Positions 33,601 through 45,893 of a stretch of DNA of 64,000 nt are shown one piece after another (the stretch's first letter is position 1; every line of letters begins with the position of its first letter). The stretch lies in NCBI GenBank assembly GCA_004335835.1, contig RWJK01001846.1, positions 31,256 through 95,255 on the forward strand, written 5' to 3'. The notes below the pieces were generated by a model. The model had not been told where the DNA came from and did no database searches. It worked only from the letters and a program-made list of their open reading frames with translations. Both the position numbers and the translations under genes were made by a program. The stretch is from Scenedesmus sp. ARA3. Taxonomy: Eukaryota > Chlorophyta > Chlorophyceae > Sphaeropleales > Scenedesmaceae.

Positions 33601-36600
33601 CACACCTGGGCGTACAGCTCGTTGGACACCAGTGTGCCCTTGCAGTCAGCCAGGGCGCGGACAATAGTCATTGCGCCGAGGGCCTGTGCGTTAGCTGCCA
33701 GCACTGTAACAGCGCTTGTGACGTGGCTGGCATTGGTCGAGTTCAGCATGCGCAGAGGGTCTGCAGGTGAGCAACGTGCAGCGGCAGCAGGTTAGGCCAC
33801 TGGAGGTGGGCAGCACAGACAGGGCAAGGCGCTGGTGCACAGTGTGCTGGCAGCAGAAGTGGGTATCCCTTGCAGGAGGAAGTGCTGGGCGCCGCTCTCA
33901 CCTGAGTTGATCATGCCCTGGGTGAACATGCCGGCCACCTTTGCACCCATGCCTGTGTAGGCAGCATCATACTTGGCCTGCAGCTCAGTGACGGTGGCAT
34001 TTGCCAGCCCCTGTCCCAGCGTGGCCATTGTGACTGGCGTAGCCACAACCTGCTCTGCCCAGCTCTCCTGTGACTTAGCATCGCTGGGGAAGGGGGTGAG
34101 GCCAGCCACAGGAATCTTCACAGAGAGGCCAGTCCAGGAGTCCAGGCAGTTGACCTCGCCGTTGTGGTTCTCACTGCTGCCCTTCCATGCGCCGCTTGCC
34201 ACGAGCTGCAGCATTTTAACAGGGGAAGAGCGGCAAGCAGACATGTGAATGACAGCATAGGAAACAACGTCATGCACCTAACGACACAATGCGTGAGACA
34301 TACAAGTTTCAGCGTGTCCCACAGCTTGGCAAGATTGAGCTCTGCCCACAGGCATGTGCATGTGAAGCCTACATGCAATCCATCAATGCGGCCGCCACTC
34401 ACGTGCCCTGGTCCTGTGACATTTTCCACGCCAAAGGTTCCGCGCGTGACCACAGTGCCAACATCAGGTCCCCCGGTGACGAAATCCTGTTTCAACAAGC
34501 AACATCACAACACAGACGTTGTCAGAGCTGAATATGATGTTTGGGCATGGCAGTAGTTGAATTGTATTTATAGGCTGAGAAACTATAGCAGTTGCACATC
34601 AATGTTGCATGATCCGCTGGCCACATGCGCATAGACATGAAGACCTATGCTGTGTTTGAATGGCAGTGCGGCTAGCAGGGCAAAGAGCACGCCAACAAAG
34701 TTGTCTGCACAAACCAGTGCATCATGCTTCTCGACAGCTTCTCACTCCACAGTCATGAGGTGACCTGCTGCACACACCTTGTACATAATGCCGTAATAGT
34801 CCCTGTTGAAATGGTAAGCATCCTGCTTCAGTGCCGCTTGGTCACCATCTGAGAGGGCGGTGTAGGAGTAGTAGTCACCCTGCAGGCATAGGGTTGCATA
34901 CATCAGCAAGCGCTGTCACAGGGCTGCATCACTTTGTTGCGCAACATAGCTGGCGTACACCCGCCCGTACAACAGCATGCGGCCACTGCGCAGCCCATTG
35001 CCACTTACCGCACAGTTTGACAGTGAGCCAATGCCGCGCAGCGCGCTCTGTAGCTTAGTGCTGGCCACGCCAGCAGGTGCAGCGTCGGTGACTGACAGGG
35101 GTGCAATGGACGGCAAGGCTTTGCCACACGTGTCGACAGGGGCAGGCGCCACAGACCAAGAATCGCCTGGCAGCGTAGCTCCGCCCGTGTTGACGTCAGC
35201 TGGTGTGGTGGTTCCAACGTAAATTACCGTGGTGTTTGGCAGGCTGCTGGAGTTGACCTGAGAGCGCAGCAGCAAGACATAAAACAAGTTGACAGAAGCT
35301 GCAGCATCACGCAACACATAGTTCCAATTGTGACGCTTGGGACGACCTAATAACGGTCTAGCAAGTCCATTGCACATTTGTTCATTGCTATGCAATTGCC
35401 CGACACGCAGATGAAGCACAATTTCCTGCTGGCGTATGGGCGCTGCATACACCAGCTAACACTGACAGCACAATAACTGCGGCCCTACCTCAATGCCAGG
35501 TGGCAGGATGACTGTGGTGGTGCTGCTGTTGGTGTTGCCAACGAGGACAGTCCCAGCAGGCAGATCCTTCACTTGGAAAGACGTATCGTTTGACACGCCA
35601 GTGGAGTTTGTGCTGTTGTAGAGCGTTCCGCCAGGGAGGCACACGCTAGCAACGGCGATCTGCTGCAGGATCGTGTCTGGCAGGTCCTTGTTGAGCGTCT
35701 TGAGCATTGCAAGGTCCTTGACAGGCACGTTGTTGATGCAGTTGGTGATCAGCGTGCCGACAGAGGTGCCAGTAACAGAGGTGCCAGTGGGAGCCAGCAA
35801 CAGGGATCCAATCAGCAGGACACCCGCAGGGATGGACAGAGCTGCAGGGATGACGCCGATGAGGCCGATGAGGCCTAGGAGGCCTAGGAGGCCAAGCAGG
35901 CCAGGCTTGCTGGGCACTGTCACAGTGGTGCTGGCACTTGCAGGATTGACCAGGCTAGAGGGTGTTACGCCTGCAAACAGAAGAGCATGATTCAGGTTGG
36001 TCGCTGTTGCAGTCTAGGTGCTGGACGATGAACATTTGGCAGAATAGACATGTGTGACATGTCACATGCTGTTGCTGTGAAGCAGTGTCAACTCACTGCT
36101 GGTGCTGAGGCTGCCGAACACCTTGGACTGGGTGAGACCGGTGGAGCTGAACTTGAGGGTCAGTGCAGCAGCGCTGAAGTCCTGCAAGCACAACAGCATG
36201 TGTCAGCGAATTGCGCAGAAGCAAGCCAAAAAGCAGCGGAACGCAGTAGTTGCACAGGTGCTGCAGCCTGGACAAATCGCCACATGTGCTAAATAAAATG
36301 CTATATGACTGCAAGCAAGCAAAATACAGGGAAACTCACCTCTGCGAGCTGCGTTAGGCGGCCTGTGAGATTCAGGGATGTGCCAGCTGCCAAGTCAGTA
36401 GCCAGTTGAGAAACAGCGGTGGATGCCACCCCTTCGGCAACGCTGCTGTGAATAGCCATGATGGTTGCCAAAGGCATGGTGTAGCTGGCATCGTCTTTCC
36501 CTGTGTCGTATGCCTTGGCTGCAACAATCATGCCGCGCAGGCGTGTGTCAACATTGTCCACAACCTGCACACATACAACAGCAACAGCAGCAGTTGCAGC

Positions 36601-39600
36601 AGCAACATCAGCAGCAGCTGCAAAGCTTTGCAATTGCAATGTTGCGAGCATCACTTGCTCCCCAGCCCTGCTGCTGCATCAAACAAGAAGACGGCGGTGC
36701 AGCTGCTGAGCTGAAAAAAGCGCACGCAGTCACCAACCTTTGCAACGGCTTTGAAGAAGTCGGTCTGCTTGGCAGCATCAACAGGTGCTACTCCGGTGAC
36801 CTTGGCGGACGCATCAGCATATGCAGCTGCCAGGAGGCTGCTGATGTCTGTGGTGTCGATGAGAGATGTGGCAGGAGTGACTGCCAGCATCTTGTAGATG
36901 TTGAAGGTCAGCGCTTCACTGATGGCCTGTGCGGGACTGGTTGAGTCGGCAAGCAGCCGCCGTGTGGCAGGAACAGCAGGCTTTGGCAGGATGGGAGTCA
37001 GGGCTGCGCTCATGATGGAGAAGAGCCCTGCCAGCTGGATGTTGGTGCCATAGAAGGCAGCAAACATGGGGCGGGCGATGGTGGCGTTTTCAAAGGTGAG
37101 CAAGTCAATGCTGATGGAGGCCTCGTCATAGCCGTACTTCTTGAAGACAGCCGCCAGCACTTTGCGGCTGCCAATAGCCTGCTGCATGGTGAGCTTCAGC
37201 TCGTCCAGGAGTGTGGTGTCACGGGATGCAGCCAGTGCAAGCGTTGCCAGGGGCGTGATGACAGCACTGGTGGTTGGAGGCGCAATAGCCAGGCTGGGCG
37301 TCCACCTGCAGGCAGAAATAAACACAAGGAACGGTATGAGCAGCACAGCAGCTGAACACCCATGTGCCGTTCACCAGCATCAGCTGCTGTTCATGCAGGT
37401 AATCACTGCAGTGTCAACAGCGTCAGCAAGCTGCAAATCACCAGCTTACCTGGCTCAGACAATGGTCTCACAGGTGCTGCTATGTTTGACCTGCCGAAGC
37501 CCACCTGAGTGCCTGGCCTGTGGTGCGGTCCTTGCAGGATGCACTGGGGTTGACTGTGTAGAGCCCCAGAGTGGCGTTGAGGAACTTAGCAGTGCCATTC
37601 ACATTTGTTGTGGCATTGCCTTGCTCACATGTGAGAAGGCTAGTGCGGTACACCTGCAGCACCAAGTGCAGCTCAGTGCAATGAGATGATTGCTGGCGTT
37701 CCAACTCGAAGAAACTGCTTGTGATACATGCAGAAGCAGATCATATATATGCTGTTTCCTGCCAGCAATAACCCAACGCACCATGCAGTCTTGCAGGCCA
37801 CCAGATGCCATAAACTTCAACTGAATTGGGGCAGCCGTGGTGGCGCACTCGGTGTCCTCAGTGCGGTCGAGGCAGGCATTTCTGCAACAGCAAGAACACA
37901 AGCAATCAGATCAGCTATGAGCTCCAATTTGAATGCACAAGGTATAGCAAGTGGGTTGCAGGCATTTCATCTGGTGACGGCGACAGTCTTGCATACATAG
38001 AAAGCAGTCTCAGATCACCGCACCCTTTGGCTCCAGACAAGCATCCATAGTAGGTAGAGGTGACGCAGTCACCACCAGCAGGTGTCCCCCACTGGCCGTC
38101 AGAACCACAAGTAGAGCTGGGTGGCTTGCCACCATTGTTGCAGGTGGCGGTGCACACTGTGCCTGCAGCAGATCCATCAGTGCACTTCCAAACAGCTAGG
38201 CTGGTGCCGCTGGGCGTGCCACTGCATGTCTTTGCGGCTGCAGGGGCCACGAAGGGGCAGTAACGAGTGCGTAAGTGATTGCTGTTGGAGAGTGGGCGCT
38301 ATTGCAAGACATCAGCGCTGCAACAAGAGAGCCATGCCACATGCCAGCAAACTCACTCCCGGGGATGCACAGGTGCGCAGGCAAGCGGAAGCCATGAGGT
38401 TGCAAGCGAGCATGCACTGCAAGGAGATCGCCAGCAGCAGCTATCGAAGCAACGTGTTTGTGTAACAAGATGCCATAGCGTCACAGGAACTCGGGTGGAC
38501 GCAACCTACTAGCCACAAGGTACATCTGCTGCTTTGCCCCTGTGGGTGCACACCGGACGCACATGCGGCACAACCAGACACCCCCTCCAACACACACACA
38601 CACACATGCTTGAGCACGACCTTATCCATGTATTCACGTGTAGGAAGGACATTCAGCACAACAGGCACAGGACTAACTGCAGGAACAGTGATGGGCCAAC
38701 AGCCGTCATGCAGCAAGCATTGTGGCAACTCACCCTGGTCGCAATCGCCAGTTGTTGCGCCCCACAAGCCGTTGTTACAAGTCGCTGTGGGTGGCGTGGT
38801 GTCACCATTGGCGCACTTGGCACTGCAGGTGGCGCCTGATGCAGTGGTGTCACAGGTCCAAGTGTAGCCGGCGCCCGCGGTGGGGTCCGTGCTGCAGGGA
38901 ACGTCGGGACCGGCTGCATGCAAGTGGGCAACAGCAGTGGGCGCGTCAGCAGTCGCTCGCAGGAACATGTGCTGCTGCTGCTGCTGCTGCTGGACAAAGC
39001 ACGCACATGCACGCATCATGCCATCACTGCATTGCACGTCAGCTGCAACAATGGGGGACAGGCAGGCATGCACAGTTCTGAGACACCAGCCAACACGCAG
39101 CAGATACTTTGCTGTCTCACTTGCAGCGCACGAGCCGGGAGTCGGTGCCTTCCACAGGCCAGTGGAGAGACACTCAGAGGTGGGTGGTGTGCCACCATAC
39201 GTGCAGGAGGCAGAGCAAGTTCCCCCCACGTTGATGTCGGAACCCTTGCAGTCCCACACAGCGTTGGCAACGGTGCTGGGCTGGCTGGTGCATATCGTTG
39301 CTGCAGGCAATCAAGGGCATCAAGGAGCGTGTCAGGGAGTCGCTGTCAAAGACAGGTCGCGATACAAAGTGGCACAGCACTGTCACAGCAGCCGACGAGC
39401 AAGCGCCCCAAATGCAGGAAGGACATTCACGTCAGGCAGTGTTGGTCGGCGGGGACCGGGCAGGTCCATGTGACGCCAGCGCTTGTGACGGGCTGGGCAG
39501 TGCATTGAGCTGTGGGCGGGTCGGCAGCATCAGTGAGCACGTCAGTGCCAACAAAATCATAGGTGTCAGCAGGCGGATGCACTTGCCCAGGCAGGCACGC

Positions 39601-40512
39601 GGCACACGTGCTGGTGCTGCTGGAGAACGCAGCAGACATTCACGCAGTCCATTGCAGTAACGGGCATCAGCCACAACAAGAAGAGGACCAGCATGCAATG
39701 ACAGGTCTAGGATAACAGCAGCCAGCATTCTGGCATCTCATGTTGGTCACAGTCGCCAACTGGGTTCCCCCACACATCATTCACACAAGTTTCCACGGGT
39801 GGTGAGGCGTCGCCGTTGTAGCAGGTGGAGGTACATGTTGTGCTGCCTGGGGTTGCATGCTGCTGCTGCGTTTGCTACTGCTGCTGGTGATTGATGACTA
39901 AGACCCATGCATGCAGGCAAGTGCAGGATTATACAACAGCCGCAAACAGCAGAGGGCTGGCATAGAGAAACAGTGCTACGGCAAGAGCTAGCATGCAGCA
40001 AGCACTGTTGCATCTCACGTTGGTCACAATCGCCACTTTGTGTCTGCCACTCGTCGTTGGAAACACATGTTGCCACGGGTGGCGTGGCGTCCCCATTGTA
40101 GCAGGTGGCGGTGCAGGTTGTGTCTCCGACCTGGCAGGTCCATTGCATGCCAGCGACGGTTGTTGGCAATTGGCTGCATGTCTGGGCATGTACACCTGTG
40201 GGGTTGCGGAGAGAATACAAGGAGAGGACAGGGCAGTACTAAGAGCACGCAAGGCACGCAAACGATGCACTACATGTAGTGGCTTGCTTTTAGGCATACA
40301 AAAACAAGATATGCCAACAACCGGACTGCTGTAAAACACTTTTGGAGTACCAACGCAACACATCAACATGCCCACATGCTCTGCACAAGCAAGCACTGCA
40401 ATGTCAACTCCAGCAGCAAGGTGCAGCACTGCCTGGAACTTGCAGGAAACTTACATGTAGCTGCAGCCCATAGCAAGGTCGCCAACGTCGTGACCAAATA
40501 TCTTCTCATCAT
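30616..40512 (-). CDS. Single-pass surface protein with four sushi/CCP-like modules
   Basis: Twenty-two exons join in phase to 1712 aa: 40455-40512, 40019-40195, 39121-39300, 38734-38913, 37997-38237, 37782-37881, 37505-37653, 36738-37305, 36340-36564, 36097-36181, 35489-35970, 35009-35257, 34778-34879, 34403-34486, 33902-34205, 33606-33760, 33255-33407, 32660-32971, 32301-32448, 31890-32104, 31145-31741 and 30616-30990. Exon 1 encodes a signal peptide (MMRRYLVTTLATLLWAAATC, cleavage likely after VHA). Exons 2-5 each encode one Cys-rich module, pattern C-W-C-C-C-C-W-C (for example AVWDCKGSDI, CSASCTYGG, GLWKAP), like a sushi/CCP domain. A long Ala/Ser/Thr/Asn-rich ectodomain follows, with NTT and NST N-glycosylation sequons and a GLLGLLGLLGLIGLIG ladder. 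A membrane segment at about 1642-1662 (AWVAGPVVGGVVLLALVWYW) and a 50-residue tail end it. Role unknown: cell-wall or adhesion protein is inference. Confidence 0.82.
39431..39509 (-). pseudogene. Orphan half-exon of a sushi-like module
   Basis: The minus strand reads QCTAQPVTSAGVTWTCPVP, similar to the first half of the modules, with an AG acceptor and a GTGAAT donor-like site. Including it would break phase with the next exon, while skipping it joins neighbours in frame. A second fragment at about 39776-39850 resembles the second half of exon 2 but has a CATGAG in place of the donor. Both look like decayed module copies. Confidence 0.65.
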
Positions 40513-43246
40513 GAGCTGCAAGCGGCAGAAAGCGCAGATTAGTCATGAAAGGATTTCTGCTTGCAGGACAGCTGTGCTGCAGCACTGCTGAGCAGGCAGA
40601 CAGCAAGGGTTTTCTCTTCTCATGCGTGACGCTTCACCGTTGCACTGCGTGTTCATCTCAACAACGATGAGTTTGCTAGATCACTGCTGCGAAGCAAGTG
40701 CGAGGCTGTCGAGCAAATTCAACTTTCAAGGGCCGTAGCTGCTGCTTGCCTGTGCTCATGCACGCCTGAAGTTTTGAGACTCACGTCTTATAAAGTACAC
40801 GGTATTCCGACGATGGGCAGCTCTCTTGCTGCTGACGTTGTCGCGGCTGAGCAGGCAAGCAGGCTAGGTGCAGGTGGGAGGTGGTCAGATTAAGGCTATA
40901 TCGTGACGCTTCGACCTAAGCGCCAAAGCTAACATCACAGATGTGAAAAGTGGTGTCACGAGGGCGTGTTTATATAGGGAAAGAATTGCCCCCCAATCTT
41001 GACACCGTTCGAACTACAAGTGACATAACATAACGTTACAACTAAAAGAACTCCACCATATCACGTGCAGATTAAACTTTTATATCTTATGCGGCCCTGA
41101 GAGAAGGGGGCCGTCCCCAGGAACATACCAGGGCTGAACATCCGCCTGACCTCTGGTTTTTGCATGTTCCGATCCCTGAAAAAGATCGCACATAGGGTAT
41201 TCGCGACCAAACTCGACTACCAAAAACAGAAGTTAGCTTGATATGCTTTAATGTAACGCCTAAACCTCTTGCTTGCAAGCGGCACCACCCCGTGCTCAAA
41301 TTTAAATTCAGCTGCAGGGGCCCTGCCCTTCAGGGGTCCTGAGGGGCCCTGACAGTAGATGGCCGGTAGCACTCAAAATGCCGCATGACACCAACACAAC
41401 GCGTGTTTGCAAGAACATCACCAATATGAAGGTTGTGCACAGCAGGAGCCCTGCAGCCTCGGCAGCTCCCAGCTGCCGAGTCTGTACAGACGTTCAACGT
41501 CCCCGGGGGCTGGAAGCAAGCACCTTTGCCTTCTTGAAATTCTGCGCGCCATGAACGTCGTTTCTGCTGCAGCAGCTTCATTAGTGTAGGACCGTTGGCA
41601 CCTGGAGGTGGAAATCCCTATGAAACCCCCATTGCTCCTGATGTAGATCCCACTCTTGTTGAAGGACACGCTCCATGTGTGGCCACACATTGAGCCGCCA
41701 TGGCGGCTTGTTGTGTGGCAGCACGTGACGTCAGGTACCAAACGCGTGATGGTGCGTGGATCAGGCAGCATGGCCAAGCACAGAGACTCCTGTGGCTGAT
41801 GTGGGTTTGGCTTCACCATGCGCACACTTTCCTTTTCTGTTGTTTCCTAGCAAAAATCCCAATTGCAGTGCAGGAAGTCATCAAAACAGACAAAGGCCAA
41901 CGACCCCAGCAACTGCTACAGCCACTAGTGGCGCTCTCAAACGCAATGCAGGCACGCAGTCAAGGGCGCCAGGTTTGACGCCTTGCAGCATGTGGGAGAC
42001 CTGTCTTACTCGACAGCAGCTGCAGCAGCAATATAGCAGGATGACAAGAGGAAGAAGATCTGTCTAGAGTTCCCCATTATTATTTTTCTAGAGTTGCCCA
42101 TTGATGTGTTCAAGCCACAACTTCAATACAGCCACTTGGCTGCAAGCGTGAACTGCTCAGGCACCGACCTTGCACACGTATGCACTGCTGTCAGGCTGGC
42201 AGATGTGTACACCAACACACTTTGTTACAATTGCCGATGTCTGCGCATGCACATGAGCAGGACAGGCTGATCTATGCCTAAAAGCAAAAGAGACTGGACA
42301 TGGCAGACAGTACAAACGCAGGCAATGCACCACAACGCTGCTGTTGAGCGACAGCAGCCCACCTCTTTGACCACCTGCACGAACACGCATCCTTACAGGT
42401 GCTCAACCACAGCTGACACTGCACTACTTTGCAGGACTCCTGCATAATGACTTTGAGTGATCTGCATAAGTTGGGATGCAACGTGTCCTCACAATCGCAT
42501 TCATATCAAACATAAGCGAACCTTGCTTTCATACATGTAGAGTACGATGCACAGTGCAGCTACTGCTGCAGTTACATCAGATATACAGGCAACAGTGCTG
42601 ACAGCGGGTTCAGCGGGAACCATCTCCCTGCTGCCGCATATGTCAATACACTTGGGAGCAGCATTGCACAGGCCAACCGGCCTCCTCGACAGTGGTCACA
42701 GCAGAACACCACATGTTCAGACACGTTTGTTATCATCAAGGAAGTCAGCGGCTTGCAAACAAACACAACCTACAGTATTTGCATATCTTGGGGTACATGT
42801 CATGCAGTGCTGCGCTGCTCCAAGGTCAGTGCAGGAACACACCTGCTCAACACAGGCATGGCCACCCCATTTAGTACAACCAAACATAAAAAAACAGTTT
42901 GAAGCCCTCTCCTGTTTAATGTTGATGCTGCAGTGAACACCCAATCCGCCCCATTTGACACATGTGTGCAAGGTCTGCAGCGTTTCAACACTTGCAGCAA
43001 TCTAATTGCCGGCTGTCCTTGAACGAGGCGAACATGACTCGCCATCAGCTGCTGGCTCACAGAAGTAACCAAAGAATCAACAGCCAAACACTCATAAGTC
43101 AGTACTGAAAAGCGAGTCCGGTGTAAATCGACGGACCACTCTATATTTGAGGTCACGCTTGCGCCGCAGGCGGATTGCCTACAGTTTGCAAGATCACCAG
43201 CCACTTGCGTGACACAAGCAGCTGTCAACACCAGCACCAGCGCAGC
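40513..43246. other. Gap between surface-protein and ABCB genes
   Basis: The 5' side of the surface-protein gene and the 3' flank of the ABCB gene. A minus-strand TATAAG near 40787-40796 is a possible promoter element about 280 bp before the surface-protein ATG. TTTATATAGGG at about 40969-40979 and AT-richer sequence to 41320 look unlike the surroundings. A minus-strand open frame at 41418-41825 (135 codons) shows no recognisable domain. TTACA motifs at about 42569 and 42222 could be minus-strand poly(A) signals for ABCB. No gene is called. Confidence 0.4.
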
Positions 43247-44283
43247 TCAGCTGCTGTTGCCACCACCGCCCTTCATCTGCGCTGCCACCAGCCGCGCATA
43301 GCCGCCCCCTGGGATGGCCAGCAGCTCGCTGTGTGTGCCACTCTCCAGGATCACTCCACGATACACCACAGCGATGCTGTCGGCGTGCTGGATGGTGCTC
43401 AAGCGGTGGGCCACCACCACACTCGTGCGGCCAGCCATGATGCGGTCCAGTGCATCCTGCAGCAGAGCAGTACAGGCAGCACGAAAAGGCAAACAACAGC
43501 TATCAGCGTGCCGTCTGAGAGGAGATGCATGGGGAGGGCACACAGCTCACTTGTGCAAGTAAGCATCACAACTTACATGCCCCAGGCCCAGCATTGTGCA
43601 AACATGTTATGACACATGCTTGCGCTCCAACAGCATGCAGCATTTCAGCACCAGCAAGCACATGTAGCACGAGCAAACAACTCAAGAGCGCGGTCCTTGC
43701 GAACGCGGTCCTTGCGAACACAGCCGACGTGGTAAATGTGACATACGTGCAGGAGTCTCCATACCCACCTGCACGACGCGCTCGCTGGCAGCGTCCAGCG
43801 CTGACGTCGCCTCGTCCAGCAGCAGGATGCGCGGCTGCTTCACCACCGCACGCGCAATTGCCACGCGCTGCTTCTGACCGCCAGAAAGCTGCACGCCGCG
43901 CTCCCCAACCTGCAGCAACGCAGCAGGTAATGTGGCATGGCTGAAGTGCTAAGAGTTGCCTTAAGCAGTGCAGCAGCAGCGCGCACCCGCCAACACACAG
44001 ACGTGCGATCTCAATACATTGGCACCGACGGCTGACCTCCTGTGCCACATGCATGCAGTCACAGAACATGTCCGGCAAGCAGCCCGCACAGGCCCACCTG
44101 TGTGTTGTAACCGTCTGGCAGCGCACTGATGAAGTCGTGCGCATTCGCGGAGCGCGCCGCTTCCTCCACTTCTGCCTGTGTTGCATTGGGCCGGCCGTAT
44201 CTGATGTTGTCCAGGATGCTGCCACTGAACAGCAGCGGCTCCTGGCTGACAAGCCCGATCTAGTAGCAGCAGGAGCAAGGGCA

Positions 44284-44331
<48 letters not shown>

Positions 44332-45862
44332 CAACAGCAGCAGCAGCACAACAGCAGCAGCAGCACAACAGCAGCAGCAGCAGCAGCAGCAAGCGACACA
44401 AGCAAGGTGAATAACCGGGCGAAGGCAGTACACTGCTGCTGACAGCAGCAGTCTGTCCGGCAGCATCAGACAGAAGGGAGCCACGCTTTGGCGTGGCTGC
44501 CTTCTGTCTGCATCATGGCTAGGATTACATGCATGTTCAGCCGAAGCAAAACAGAAAACCTATAAACTCTGATGTCCCACATCTGCAGACTCAGAAAACA
44601 TCCGGGAACGCACCTGCTGCCGCAGCCATTTGACATTGTAGGACTTGATATCAACGCCGTCCAGCAGCACCCTGCCCTCCAGTGGGTCGTAGAAGCGCTC
44701 GATGAGCCCCACCACGGTGGACTTGCCACTGCCACTCTCTCCGACAAGAGCAACGGTCTTGCCTGCAGCAGCAACAGCAGCCGCAGCAGGAGTGAGCGCA
44801 GGCAAAAGAGGTGCCGTGCACAAGCACATCATACAGAGATACAGTACCAAGTTGAGGTGGGTTACAGATCCCAGCTTGCAGGCAAGACGCCGAGAGTCGA
44901 TAGGCAGCGTGGCCTGCTTATGGTGTAGACAGCACGCCTCATTGCGCTGCCTAGTTGAGCCAGCAACGTGCTGCCTGCTGGTGTGCTGGGCCAAGCCTGA
45001 TGAGAGCCAAGCATGCCGAGCAACCTGCTTCTAACCAACACCTGGGCCAGCCCACCTGCTGGTATGCCGAGGCAGAAGTTGTTGAACACCTTCACCTCAG
45101 GCCTGTTGGGGTATGCAAACACCTGCAGCAGAAGCAGCAGCAGCAGTCATGTCACACTACACCATGCACTCTTGCCAAAATGCCGTTTGATTGAAGAACA
45201 AGCCACCCACAGCCAGAGCAATCATGCCAGTCACTTGCAGGAACACTGTGCAGGGACAACTCGCAGCAACACAGCTTGCAGGAACAAGACATGCAGGAAG
45301 AGTACTTGCAAGAGCACAACCTGCGAGAACTAGTCCTGTAAGAACCGGACTTGCAGGAACAAGACAGCACCAGCCACATAACAGCGGCTGCTATTGCACC
45401 AGCAGCAGCCACCCACCACATGCTGCAGCTCCAGCTCGCCCCGCAGCACTCTGCTGTCTGGCGCCTGCCCCTCGCTGCTCTGGCTGTCAATCTGCGGCGT
45501 CCTGTCCACAATGGGAAACACGCGCTGCAGCGCACCCTTTGCCTTGGCAATGTCTGGGAAGCCCAGCTGCAAGCAGCAGCAGCAGAGCAGCAACGCATAG
45601 CACATGCTTATGAAGAGTCTCTTGAGTGTTGCGCCTGGGTCATTCACACAGTGTTGTTTAGAGGCCTCCCCGATCTAAGCGTATGACTGAGTACACCACC
45701 CAAGAGCAGCCATGGTCACCAGCACATCAGCTGCCTCTGCAGCAGCAGCGCATGCACCGTGCTGCGACAGCTCACCTGTGCCTGTGCAAGGCCCAGTGCT
45801 GCGAACAGCACGCAAAAGAAGGCCTTGAGGAACTCATCAAAGGAAGACCTGCAGCGGCAGCA

Positions 45863-45893
<31 letters not shown>

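Noticed and set aside
41418..41825. Minus-strand 135-codon open frame
   Set aside because: Protein-like composition but no recognisable family, no splice context, and an overlapping open frame on the other strand; kept only as part of the gap description.
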